The notes below the pieces were generated by a model. It had not been told where the DNA came from. It made no database searches and was given only the letters and a program-made list of their open reading frames with translations. The position numbers and the translations under genes are program-made. Below are positions 53,201 to 64,000 of a stretch of 64,000 bases of DNA, piece by piece. The stretch is from Sipunculus nudus (Eukaryota; Annelida; Sipuncula; Golfingiida; Sipunculidae), in contig CM049309.1 in the NCBI GenBank assembly GCA_026874595.1, forward strand, positions 55,526,079-55,590,078, in the 5' to 3' direction. How positions within the stretch are numbered: position 1 is the stretch's first letter; each line of letters starts with the position of its first letter.

Positions 53201-53369
53201 TGGGCACAGCCCTCTCGCATAATCTCTAGTAGTTATTATCTGGAGGTTTTTCTTTGGGATATCAATATGGGATTTTCAGGTAAAACTCGGCGATAACCTG
53301 GATTTCTTTATCCTCTTTAATGATAGGCATTCGTCAAGCGATTACACAGGCCGAATCACAGAGGCATGG
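50240..53369. other. Gene-free stretch downstream of the ENPP gene
   Basis: AT-rich sequence with poly-G at 52207 and poly-C at 52539. No coding signal on either strand. Confidence 0.5.
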
Positions 53370-54230
53370 ATAAAGTGACGTATGGACTCTCCTACGTGAC
53401 AGCCCTCCATATATGTGGTAACAGAGACACACGGATGGACGAAACTTAAAAAAAAGTATTCTGGGTGGCACAACCGCTCATGTGTACCAGATAATGCCAT
53501 TCTATTTTCTGGACATGCAACATTTCAGGCTAATACGGCAGACCACTCCTGAGATCAATGCATAATAGTATTCTACAAATACGTGATTGTACCTAGCGTG
53601 ACCAGTCTCGTGTACAAAAAATATCTACCAAAGGCGGGCGAACATGCAAAATATTAGGCCAATACGCCAAACAGCTGATGAGAAAAGGGCACCAATGTAT
53701 TCTATGAAAACGGAACAGTAGGTGCCTGGACTACGGCAAAGCTATCGATGACGGGTAAACGTGCAAAATTCAAGGCTCCTACAACCTTCTGCTCCTGAAA
53801 TATATGCAGATTTCACCAAAACAGATTTATGGATGGAGGTATAATGAAACTGATCGTAGCTGGCGTCAGCAGGCTTGTGTACGAAGGTAAGCATAAACAA
53901 ATCTATAGGCGTGGAAAATTTCAATAGGATTCGTCCGAACACTCAAGAGAAAAATGCATGGATGTATTTTACGAATACATAATTATAGATGGCGCCACCT
54001 GTCCTGAATCAAGAAAGCTATCCAAGATAGGTGAACAATTTGGACATGTCAAATTTCAGGCCGATCCATTGAACTCAGATATGAGTGATTTTCACCAAAA
54101 GCAAACACATGGATGGACGCCACGCATATACGATAAAAGATAGCGCCACCAATCTTTGCTTGGCACCAGTTCACATGTGACCCGATCAGTATGCAGGGTT
54201 TCAGAAAGATCACCAAAAGGGGTGTCAGAG
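53370..54230 (+). repeat. Diverged tandem array, 115-150-bp units
   Basis: The anchor AACATGCAAAATTTCAGGCC recurs in varied form near 53513, 53640, 53757, 53908 and 54042. Each is followed by degenerate copies of ATGGATG, TATTCTACGAATACG, and ATGGCGCCACC or GGCGTCAGC. Confidence 0.7.
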
Positions 54231-54650
54231 TATTCTCCGGAAACGAACGTAGCGGCGGCTTCGGAACTCGGCTGAAAACAGTCTCCCCAAAACAGAGTTG
54301 GCCTATACAGTTAAACCAAAAATATATAAACAATCCACATTAAAAAAATACAGTACATAATAAATAAAAATGAAACCTATGAATATATATAATAAAAAAT
54401 TAGTACTTAAAAATTCAAATTGTGCATGTTATTAATAAACATACTACGATATGTTTAGTGTGTATAAGCTCCATGCTCTCATTTTTTTTTATAGCTACAT
54501 AATGAATATATACCGGTATAATGCACGATCTGTTCTATCCTATACAAAAGTTTGTTATTGAGGCATGTGTGATAAAAATACAGTCTCAATTAAAAAAAAT
54601 AACATAGTTTATAAAAACCAAACAATTATCTTTGTTGTAACTGCTGAAAA

Positions 54651-54857
54651 CCTGCTTCTGGGGTAGAGCACAGGACTCAAAGCCGGGAGATCTTAATTCG
54701 AAACTCAGCCGAGGCGGTGAGATTTTTCACGGTCGACCCCACCCATGCAGTGTGAGCGCTCTGTAGGCTTAATGGGAAGGCCGTGCCCAACGGCCGTGTT
54801 TCACTAAAAACGAGAGCCCTTAAGGGGGGTTCCTCGTTCGTTTGACCCAGCAGTAGG
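54651..54857 (+). mobile_element. tRNA-derived SINE, copy 2
   Basis: The head reads GGGGTAGAGCACAGGACTC, then ATTCGAAACTC at tRNA-like spacing (boxes A and B). The body is shared with copy 1 (GTGAGCGCTCTGTAGGCTTA, then TGACCCAGCARTAG near the end). This is the better preserved copy. Confidence 0.75.
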
Positions 54858-55433
54858 GACGAAAAATCTATTCATTATATATTATTCAAGATTTTTTTTT
54901 TACATTTCCCCGAACACACACACACATTCACACACACACACATATTATGTATTGTATGTATTTATATATTTCTTTATTCAATATCTTATTTACCTTACAT
55001 TGAAATTTTATCTTACCCATTGTCCACTGTACTCATAATATAAGAAAAAATGCAGAGAGCGAGCTTTTTTTAATTATCAATTGATACACGATGTGTGGGA
55101 TTGTGCAGAAATTAAAAAAAAACATATTGAAATGGTGCATATAACAAGTAAGAGGCTACAAATAGAAGATTAAATTTAATTATATAAGCCAAATTACAGA
55201 TGTCCTTTTCCTCCTATGCAAAAAAAGTACACAGAAAGAGGAGCGTAGATTTAATTGAACGTTTTTTTTTTGTGTAGCCTAACGGCTCCGAGTATACATA
55301 ATACACGCAGACACCTTGGCGCTTTAAGACATATAAAATCTCTCAACCTCATTTTTTTGCCTATATGCTTTTATTGCTTATATAAAATAATAATTATGTT
55401 CACAATGCTGACACGTGTCTCACAGCTACACCT

Positions 55434-55437
<4 letters not shown>

Positions 55438-55484
<47 letters not shown>
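55438..55484. repeat. (AT)n microsatellite
   Basis: Intergenic run. Confidence 0.95.
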
Positions 55485-55486
<2 letters not shown>

Positions 55487-55950
55487 GTATTGTATTTAAC
55501 TTATATTATTTTATAATATTTTTCATTTTATTTATCGTATATCAACGTCTTACCGTGCTTATGGGGTACTTGCTTTATAATTATAATAAAATTATAAAAA
55601 TTATTGGTTTCTTCTTTTATTTAAATATAAAATACAAGTTTATCATAAAAAAGCAAGATTTATATATATTTATCTTCGTATAATACATAAAACGAAAAAT
55701 AAAAATAGTCAATTTTCACACGTATAATTTTTTTTAAAGAATAGTCCATAGTTAACTAGGAATTAAATTCAAGGTCTGATCGAGCAACGCCCCATGAGGA
55801 TGCAAATATTTTCGTCGTTTTTAACAAAGCCTCATGGTCTTCAGGTACATTTCCAGACTAATCGTTAGCATTTTTAGTGTACTTTCTAACAACACCAAAC
55901 ATGAGCGAGAAAAGTTCCGTTTCAACTCAGCATAATAGTAAATAAAAGGT

Positions 55951-55952
55951 AA

Positions 55953-56002
<50 letters not shown>

Positions 56003-56056
56003 TATATAATTATATATATATATATATAAATATTTATATATACATATATATATATA
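55951..56056. repeat. (AT)n microsatellite, interrupted
   Basis: Compound TA run with small interruptions. Confidence 0.9.
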
Positions 56057-57837
56057 CATACACATGTATTCACAAACACATACATTAACTTATGTATATT
56101 TAACCTAATATCTATAGACTATCAAAAGTGTATATAAAAATGAAATTGAATAACTCATTGTGAGTTGGAGCAAACAAAATTATATAAAAAAGGACCCACT
56201 TGATGAGGAGAGTAAACTGCCACGAGCCCTGCAAGCGACAACCTTCGCACAGGGTGTAGGCCTACATCTATTGAAACAATGATAGGACCCCGCAGGCAAT
56301 GTTTACCTGACACTGAACTTCAGCGCCCTTGACTGACATAGACCGAGTTTGCTGGGACAACCGCTGTATACATCCATGGCGGACCACATGTAGGTATATC
56401 AGTCAATATTTCGGAATTTAAATTTTACAATGAAAAAAAAACTACTAGATGGCTTTTTATTTCAGAAGTAATTTTCTGTTTGAATTAAATAAATCTGACC
56501 AATATGAGCAAAGTTTTTTTCTGTTGCATGTATAGAGCCAAATCTGATCCAGTTTTCCAGGAAAACCTGTGACAACAGGCCAATGCTGGCAGGGTATCTG
56601 GGCAGTGTGGTGGCTAATTCGTCATACATAACTGTCATTAGTGTCTTGATCAAGAAATGACCATAGTCATGGTTTATTCTTGTTAAATTTTGTATCGATA
56701 TAATATTAGAAACAATTACTTGGTCTTATAGTTATATCAGTTATAGAATAAATGGTTCGCCATGTTACTGTCATATAGTTACACATTAGTTAAATGATAA
56801 TAGTTATAAATAAATATTAAAAATAAATGAAAACACAAAATTATATTCATATAACATATTAAACAAATAGTTATAAAGTTATAAATATATATTAAAAATA
56901 CATGAAAACACAAAATTATATGCATATAACATATTAAACAAATTATTGAAGTGTCATAACAAACATTTAAAAATAATAGTTAAATAGATATAAATAAAAG
57001 AGATTTTAATCATAAATAATAATAAAAAGAAAATAATGATTAAATCAATATATTGTGTTGTTTAGCTATATTCGCTCAATTAATGTAAAATAGTAATACA
57101 AAAGCCATCTATATCAAATATATTAATTTTACACTTTCATTTTAAAATTTATACTAATAAAAAAAAATAAACACAAAGATCCCGTGACCAAGCTACCGGT
57201 TTCAGTTCTAATTATAGTAACAAGGGAATTTCCCATGTGGCACAAGAACCCGGCCGCCATGTCAACTCAGAATCGCGCATTCACCATACACGTGCTTAAA
57301 CCCGACGGCACGTGCTAATGTTTGTATATAAGCCTATGTACATCGCCGCGTCACTAATATCACCCCTCAATGTAGTTCCCCGGGTTTTACAACAATAGAT
57401 AAACAAACAGACAATCATATTCTTTACAACTTTTATATTTGAAATGAATGTTGTTAATGTATATTTACTCTAATGACATAATAACTGTAATTTTCAAATG
57501 CCAGGCGATATGGCTTCGTGTTCGGCTGGATAGTGTGCCGGGCGCACGAATGTTTACGTGAGATCTATCCTTGAACTTCATAGACAGGTCGCGTGTGTGA
57601 AGAATGGCTTGGCGACTGAAAGTCTGAATCAATTTGTGAGCAAAAAATGTGGAAATTCAGACGACGTGTGTATATATCAACTGTAAGGCGACGGACGTTG
57701 CATTCATGTGCGGCCTTTGTAAGTTTTTATTATTATATTTAGGTGTGTGTATGTTTATGTCCATGGTTGTTAATGTCATTGTTCTCCATGATTCAGTCTT
57801 GCGGTTGAATACAATTATTTACAAGTGTTAAGTTGGT

Positions 57838-60800
57838 CGACTCAGTCACGGCAATGAACCAGGCACCGGGTTCACGGTTCATTTTTTCGGACAATGCTCC
57901 GAGAAAGCGCCACGACGTCTGCTATTTATAAAGGCCAAAAAGGGAATTCCCAAAAAGATCACCTGTCAATCAAAAGCCGTCAAGGCTCTGAGAGGTGGAG
58001 TTTCTGTCTGGTGCAGACGGAAAGGTCCCAAGGTGCCTCGTTTTCGGGCTTCAACCAATAAAAGTACGACGTCAATGAACGTGAAAAATGGTGTTTTGAA
58101 TAAGGAACTGGGCTGCACAACACTCTTCTACGGCAAAATCGTATATAATCTGTATTTCATTGTTAAGCACACTAAAAAGCCCCGTCTCATCTGATGTACA
58201 ACGCACAGTTTTTTCCGCGATTCCGCCCACTGAAGTACAACATTGCAATGAAGATAAATTTTGAAAAATGGTCGTTTTGAATAAGGAACTGGGCTGTACA
58301 ACACCCTTCGACGGTAAAATCATATATAAACTATACATCATTGTAGAGCACCTTTAACATGCCAACGAATAAACCCCGTCTGGTCAGGTGTGCAACGCAC
58401 CGTTTTTGCGTTACCGCCAACTAACGTACTAAAAACCCTGAAAATTTGCCTTTTTGAATGAGGAACTGTGCTGTACAACACCCTTCCATAGTTAAATCAT
58501 ATAGAAACTGATCAAGTGTACAACGCACCGTTTTTTGCGCTACCGCCTACTAAAGTATAGTCATGGAGAGAAATCTTGAAAAATGGCGTTTTGAATGAGG
58601 AATTAACTGGGAACACCTTTCGACGGCAAAATCATTTCTCTTTTCCCCATCTCTCTCTTGTACGCTGTCTCTATTCCTCTTTCTGTCTCTCTCACATACA
58701 CGCAAACACATACATTTATCAGTCCCAACAAAAGTTAACTAGAACTGCATATTAGTTAATTATTTGTTAAAATTTTATACGTTTCATTCTTCTTTCGCAC
58801 TTTCTTCCCCCAATAATCTCCCTTTCTCCTACCGCTCTCGTTATGATTTGTCTCTAGCTCTAGCAAGTCTCTAACGATATTTGAAAACAAAATTAATTTT
58901 TTATACACTTTGTGTATATATTTATGTAGATTTTCCTACTCTCTCACACGCATATGCGCATAAACAGCAACAATCTAAATACTAATCAATGGATGGTATA
59001 ATCATATGAACCAACGGCAGTAAAACAATACGCAGAATAATCTTAAACATATGATATTTCGTATAGAGTCACAAAAAATTGCAAATGGTCAAATATAATT
59101 TTTTGAATAAATATAAAATGTTCCTTCCTTCTTTGTGTCTTTACAAAGTTAAATACGGTATTTTTACTGAGTCCTGCCATGTTTAACAGGTATATTCCTC
59201 TGCACTGGTTGCCTAGGTAGTATTGTTGTTAAAACCTTTTGTTTAAATTAATAACATCGTTTAAAATCATACCAGACCACATACATATCTATAATATACA
59301 ACTGGTTTTATATGTAGTTGAATATGTTTTGAAGATTTATCTCTTTGCCTTCTTTGTAAACATTTGAACATTTATAAATAAATAACCAATTAAAAATAGT
59401 TAATCTAAGCACGATGTATAGGAGCATGCTACTCTTCAATGGGCTCATCTATGAGAAAATATCTATGAAATCAAACTTTGAAAATATCTAAAGGCTTTTT
59501 GTTTGATCAGCAACAATGCTGAAAAAAATTCAAAAGGAATAGAAATGATGATAAATATTCATAAAACCGTGTAGTAATCATACCATCAATCTCCCTGAAT
59601 GCAAAATGAGTAAATAATATGCCGAATGGCGCAGCTTTAATTTTCTGTAGTTTTTCAGCATTTTTTCTAACTGTGCGGTATTTCCTGATAGCTTTCCTGT
59701 AAATTTTAACAGGTAATATTCAAGAGGATCATCGTGTACAGGTCGACGACAAAACAAAATTAAAGATAACAGAATCGTCTTTCTGCATTCTAGTGCATGC
59801 ACAATATTTGAAAACCACCCTGGCCTGGTTTTGCTAAGCAAAACAATTCCCTAATATGCTGTTTTCCAGCGTAATATGTAATGATGATATTACTTTTTAA
59901 TGCAGGTATGATATGAATTAGCCACACGAATTTTACGAAGCAAAAGGGGGAAAAAACATTTGTGACATTCTTGGAATCAAAACAGAACTTGGACTTCGAT
60001 AATTCATAATTCAAAACAAATGTACTCCCATACAGTTTAGAAAATTAATTGGTCTTAAGTATACGTACGTAATCAGAAAGGTACTTGGATAAAGATGCAT
60101 GCATTAACTACATGTGCGTGTATTCAAACGACTATCTGATACCCCTTCAGGCCCCCCCCCCCCCCCACAAACACACACAATCATCACGTTTTCCTTTGTT
60201 CATAAAAAGTAACAGTATACTGCTTCAGTAATATGGGATCACCTGATCATTTGGTTGAAAAAAAAAAGATTGCTCTGAATAGGACGATTTCCCAAGTGAC
60301 ACAAGAATCACCCTGTCTCACAATTGTACATAATCCCAATTAAATATATATTTTATGGTAATTCAGATTATTTGGACGACACCGTAAACCTCTACAAAGT
60401 TTCACCAGCATGCGTTCATTTTTCAGTTTATAACAAAGCAGACCGACCAATCAACGCGAAACATAAAACCTCAGTTGAGGAGGCATAAAATATGAAAAGA
60501 TCCAAATGGGTTGTATTCGCTTTTGCCGTCGAATGGTGTTGTGCAAACCAGAACCTTATTCAAAACGACCACTTTTCAAGATTGATTATCTACATTGATG
60601 TATCGTAATTGGTGGGCGGTACCGCAAAAACAGTGCGTTGTACACCTGATCGAACGGGGTTTTATATGTAGCATTTTAAATTTGCTTTCCATTGAAATAC
60701 ATTATATATGGTTTTGCCGTCGAAGAGTGTTGTGCAGCCCAGTTCCTTATTCAAACTACCAATCTTCCATGTTTATTGACGTCGTACTTTTATTGGTTGT

Positions 60801-61009
60801 AGCTCGAAAATGAGGCACCTTTTCGTCCACACCAGACAGTAACTCCACCTCTCAGAGCCTTGACGGTGTTGACTGACAGATGATCTTTGTGGAATTCACT
60901 TTTTGGCCTTTATAAATAGCAGAGGTCGTGGCGCTTTCTCGGAGCATTGTCCCTGAAAAAAGGAACTGTGAACCCGGTACCATGCAGGTTCATTGACGTG
61001 ACTCAGTCG
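57838..61009. mobile_element. Long-terminal-inverted-repeat (foldback-like) DNA element
   Basis: The sequence from 57838 reappears as its reverse complement ending at 61009. Both ends start CGACTCAGTCACG. Match continues through CGGGTTCAC, CTCCGAGAAAGCGCCACGAC, CTATTTATAAAGGCC, AAGGCTCTGAGAGGTGGAGT and CCAATAAAAGTACGACGTCA, about 500 bp per arm. Subterminal repeats of about 180 bp with TTTGAATAAGGAACTGGGCT occur in both arms. The interior shows no transposase. Confidence 0.78.
58085..58640 (+). repeat. Subterminal tandem repeats of the long-TIR element (left arm)
   Basis: Four units are anchored on TTTGAATRAGGAACTGGGCT followed by ACAACAC. Anchors lie near 58094, 58273, 58454 and 58591. Spacing is about 180 bp for the first three. 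Confidence 0.75.
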
Positions 61010-61193
61010 GGAGAGTACATCTTACATTCTTAGATTTTGTAAATTGTTGAATAGCTCCACTGCTTCATGTATGGGATTAGAGAGTTCGGTAAAACGTCAC
61101 TCAGACTAGAGGTTAATAACAGAATAATTAGATTTTGGTTAAAGATTGTGGCAGGTTGTGAGGAAAAGTTTTACTGAACCATCTACAAATTAA

Positions 61194-61424
61194 TTGTTTG
61201 TTAAGGGGAGGCCAAATATGTACACATCTACTTGGCTAAAACACATCCAAAACACGCTTAACTGTCATGGTGTAGTGACCACGAACTCCAGTAAACGATT
61301 TATAGATGTTTATTTCGCCCCGGCTCGAGTACCAACTCACCAAAAATTTAAAGAATACCTGGGACATGAACTACGCGTATTCGCCCTGGCTCCATATAGA
61401 GACAAAAGAACATACAGCATTTAA
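61194..61424 (+). other. Open frame of 76 codons, unrecognised
   Basis: This is an uninterrupted frame with balanced composition (VYFAPARVPTHQKFKEYLGH near the middle). No splice pair, homology or promoter supports it. It lies between the long-TIR element and the transposase pseudogene, so it may be part of a transposon. Confidence 0.25.
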
Positions 61425-61619
61425 TTTGGTCTTATCCCTGCTCTACCATTTTTTATGAATACATTAATACCTTTATTCTGCCTGCAGATGTCGCCTTCAG
61501 CAATACACGCCTTAATACAAGAGTTTACGTGTTAATACCAATATTTGACTCCCTGTGTCGCCATAATCATTACAACCTCCCCCCCCCCCCTTGAAAAAAG
61601 AATGAAAGATTAAAGGCCG

Positions 61620-62910
61620 AGTTCTTGAACCATCCGGTTCACTTTTGTAATACTATAGGTCATGTGACTGTGAATGACCACACTAATCTAGGCCATTCTG
61701 CTGTGATAAAATTCAGATGCGAGGCTAAACACAATTTCTTGGGGATCATCTCCATACTTACCTGATAGTACCAGTCTTGTCAATTCTAGATTTGCATTTG
61801 GATACATGTCAAGTGGGATGTTGCCCTCTCAGTATGAGAGGTTCATTGAAGGGGCAGGGTGTGGTCAAATCGGCCATCGAAGCATGGCAAAAATGGTTGC
61901 CACATTTAGCCAAAGTGTAAAGGACAAGGCATCTGATTCCTGTTACACTGCAATACTTGAAGAGATTGGCAGCTATGAAGATCTTACAGATGGTCTTACA
62001 ATTATAACAGATGCTCGTCATGGGGGAGAAAGAATGCTAAGGATACTGATCTTGTCTGCATTGGCTATAAGACTCATAAAGTTCTCAGAAATGAACATAT
62101 CACAAAATCTGATGAGAGTACGACACAGAAACATGAACTAATTGGCACCAAGCGCCTGTATGAATATTTTGATCAAGCAAACATAGATATAGGTGTCCAT
62201 GCCCATGACAGCAGTGGGACAATTAACAAATACATCAGTGAGCAAAGAATATTTACAAACAATAAGAACGATACTTGGCATGCTGCACGTTTAGTGGAAA
62301 AAAGCAATGTCTATCGCTGAAAGGCCTAAGTACAAACATAATGTGACCTGGCACTGGCAGCTTAGTGACAAAGTGGGATCTGTCAGAACACATTTTCAAT
62401 GGGCCATGAGAAACTGTAACGGTGATGTCAGTGAACTTAGAAAAAATCTTGACAACATTGTAGATCACTATAAAAATGACAATGACGGCTGTCATCCTAC
62501 TTCCAGATGCAAAACAGATCAACATTATGAACCATCAAAAGTTGTCCTCACAAGATCAAAAGCAGTTAACCTGCTTTCTGCGGTAATTAAAAAATCAGTG
62601 GTTTACAGGAATGCTAGTTCTTATACAATGGCTCTTGACACTTTTTTATGTTGAAAACTTCAACAATGTGTTAAATATTTTTCATGATAAACGTATAGTC
62701 TTTAGAAACCTTTAATATGATATGAGATCTAATTTAGCAGTCTGTCATTGGAATGAAAATATGGAGAGACCTTACACCAGCACCTGGAACCCGCAGCAGG
62801 CAGAGGCCCCACGCAGGGCAACAGGAAAGAAAGCCCTCAAGCCAGCCACATTTACTTATAGAACAAACATTTGGAACCGATGGCAGTCAACATTTTTTTC
62901 ATCTTAGTTT
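61620..62910 (+). pseudogene. Decayed transposase-like ORF (MULE/Kolobok-type family of invertebrates, unassigned)
   Basis: Readable blocks in order are LGHSAVIKFRCEAKHNFLG, VNSRFAFGYMSSGMLPSQYE, ITDARHG, RKNAKDTDLVCIGYKTHKVL, HAHDSSGTINKYISEQ, NVTWHWQLSDKVGSVRTHFQ, NLDNIVDHYKNDNDGCHPTS, SNLAVCHWNENMERPYTSTW and RYRTNIWNRW-like sequence at the end. Frames change at about 61775, at a GGGGG run near 62020, at AAAAAA near 62300 and at TTTTTT near 62645, and a TAA lies near 62710. The VNSRF...GM opening and acidic DARH core resemble MULE-like transposases; the family name is inference. Confidence 0.7.
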
Positions 62911-64000
62911 TGTTTTTTTAAGATATTTCTTTATTCATGGATATATCTTGACAATATCTTCATACTGATTCATTAATAAAATTTATCACCTGGAAATCAT
63001 TCTGGAATATATATCATTTATTATCAATTTAGGATAGATAGGAGTTTTAATAGCAATTACATTGTGGCGAGTACTACTATTCAGAACAGAGTGACTAATA
63101 AGACCATGCTGGCCTACTGTTTATATGGCCATGTGCTTCTGTTTATAATCATCAAGACTGCCAGCTGATTGGTCCCTCATGTACAATTGCACCTCCCCCG
63201 CCAAATTTGAATTTGGCCTGGCTTGGACATGAACATTTCATTTTTCTATTAAAACCATTTAAATTTAACTGAAATTGAAAGCACCTTTTAATTTTCAGCA
63301 CTATAAAGAAGTAGTGTGCCAAAATCCAGCCCAAATAAGTCCTTCATTCTCAGTTAAAACTCAAAATAAAGTGAGAGCCCAAGTGAACAGTTGCAGATAT
63401 TATGTGAAACTCCATGTTGCCCAGTAACGCCCCCTGGTATTTATAGTGGCACTCGGTCTTTAAAACAAACGTTATATAAACCAATAAATATTTTAGAGTA
63501 AACATCACTTCATTTAAGTCTACCGATTTCCAGCGGACAGGTTGTCCCTTTAACCTCGATAGAAATACACAAAATCTCATTCCTCACCAACCATATGGTG
63601 AACCATTTTAACAGGTTATGAGCCTAACTTTACTTCCTCAAATGTCGCGAGAGACATCAATTTCCGTTCCGTACAATACATTACATAAAACACATTAGAA
63701 AATTACTATCTTACCCAATCCGCTATGGTGTCTAGCATTATATAACAGGAATTGAACCTAAAACACATACCTCAACTATTAGGCCTACACAGTCGTACCA
63801 ACAAACCTCCGTCTAATGTTACACAACGAAAGGGTTTAATACGAGGCATATACAATAAATATCCTCACAGTTTAATAATAATATCTGTGATATACGAGTC
63901 CCAAAAGAACAAGACTCACTCATAGAAATTACCCCCCTAAAAGTAGACTATGAATAAAATTCAGTACACAGACATTATAATAAGAATAACCAGAAATCTA
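62911..64000. other. Gene-free stretch at the window end
   Basis: AT-rich; no open frame, splice pair or repeat that I could identify. Confidence 0.4.

Larger units (their letters stand above)
54858..57837. other. Gene-free stretch
   Basis: Very AT-rich, with two (AT)n runs and short direct repeats at 56800-56960. A GC-richer island at 57180-57620 with a TATATAAGCC box could be a promoter or LTR, but nothing coding follows. Confidence 0.45.

Noticed and set aside
56462..56653. 63-codon minus-strand frame
   Set aside because: The composition is mildly protein-like, but there is no family motif, splice support or promoter.
57838..58340. Histone or snRNA gene suggested by CCAAT, TATA and CRE-like boxes
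   Set aside because: No histone or snRNA sequence follows, and the same boxes recur in the inverted arm at 60500-61009.

Overview
This is eukaryotic DNA: AT-rich, intron-rich and full of (AT)n runs, poly-G tracts and small transposon remnants, with no bacterial gene organisation. Its gene is a metazoan ectonucleotide pyrophosphatase/phosphodiesterase (ENPP). The repeat landscape (LINE endonuclease/RT remnant, tRNA-type SINE, poly-G elements) looks like a marine invertebrate, most likely a mollusc. That assignment is inference; nothing in the window fixes the species.

Layout. About 1-9700 is gene-poor: interspersed repeats, a palindrome-rich element, a minisatellite, and three decayed coding-like fragments. 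About 10029-50051 (+ strand) holds one large gene with at least 37 coding exons. A short cytoplasmic tail and a single membrane anchor (exons at 14190, 17748 and 19621) are followed by a complete ENPP phosphodiesterase plus nuclease-like unit (unit A, 20179-33886). Instead of ending, the reading frame splices in phase into a second complete unit (unit B, 35077-50051) with its own stop codon. I chained every exon by hand. All phases agree and, with the putative 4-codon first exon, give 4623 nt (1540 residues plus stop). Both units keep all six zinc ligands and the threonine nucleophile, so both look catalytic. The product would be a type II membrane ectoenzyme with two tandem nucleotide pyrophosphatase/phosphodiesterase heads and no somatomedin-B repeats.

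The gene records its own history. Introns in the two units match in position and phase, except for one intron present only in A. One intron in A uses a GC donor where B uses GT. Several introns contain decayed copies of neighbouring exon pieces (29640-29800, 38870-38960 and 46230-46835). Introns also hold two near-identical inverted 335-bp Harbinger-like MITEs, an 860-bp hAT-like element, a probable solo LTR, a LINE remnant, a SINE and several minisatellites.

About 50250-64000 is repeat-rich: a diverged tandem array (53.4-54.2 kb), a second SINE copy, a 3.2-kb element with long inverted ends (57838-61009), and a frameshifted transposase-like pseudogene (61.6-62.9 kb). No tRNA, rRNA, CRISPR array or second intact gene was seen.
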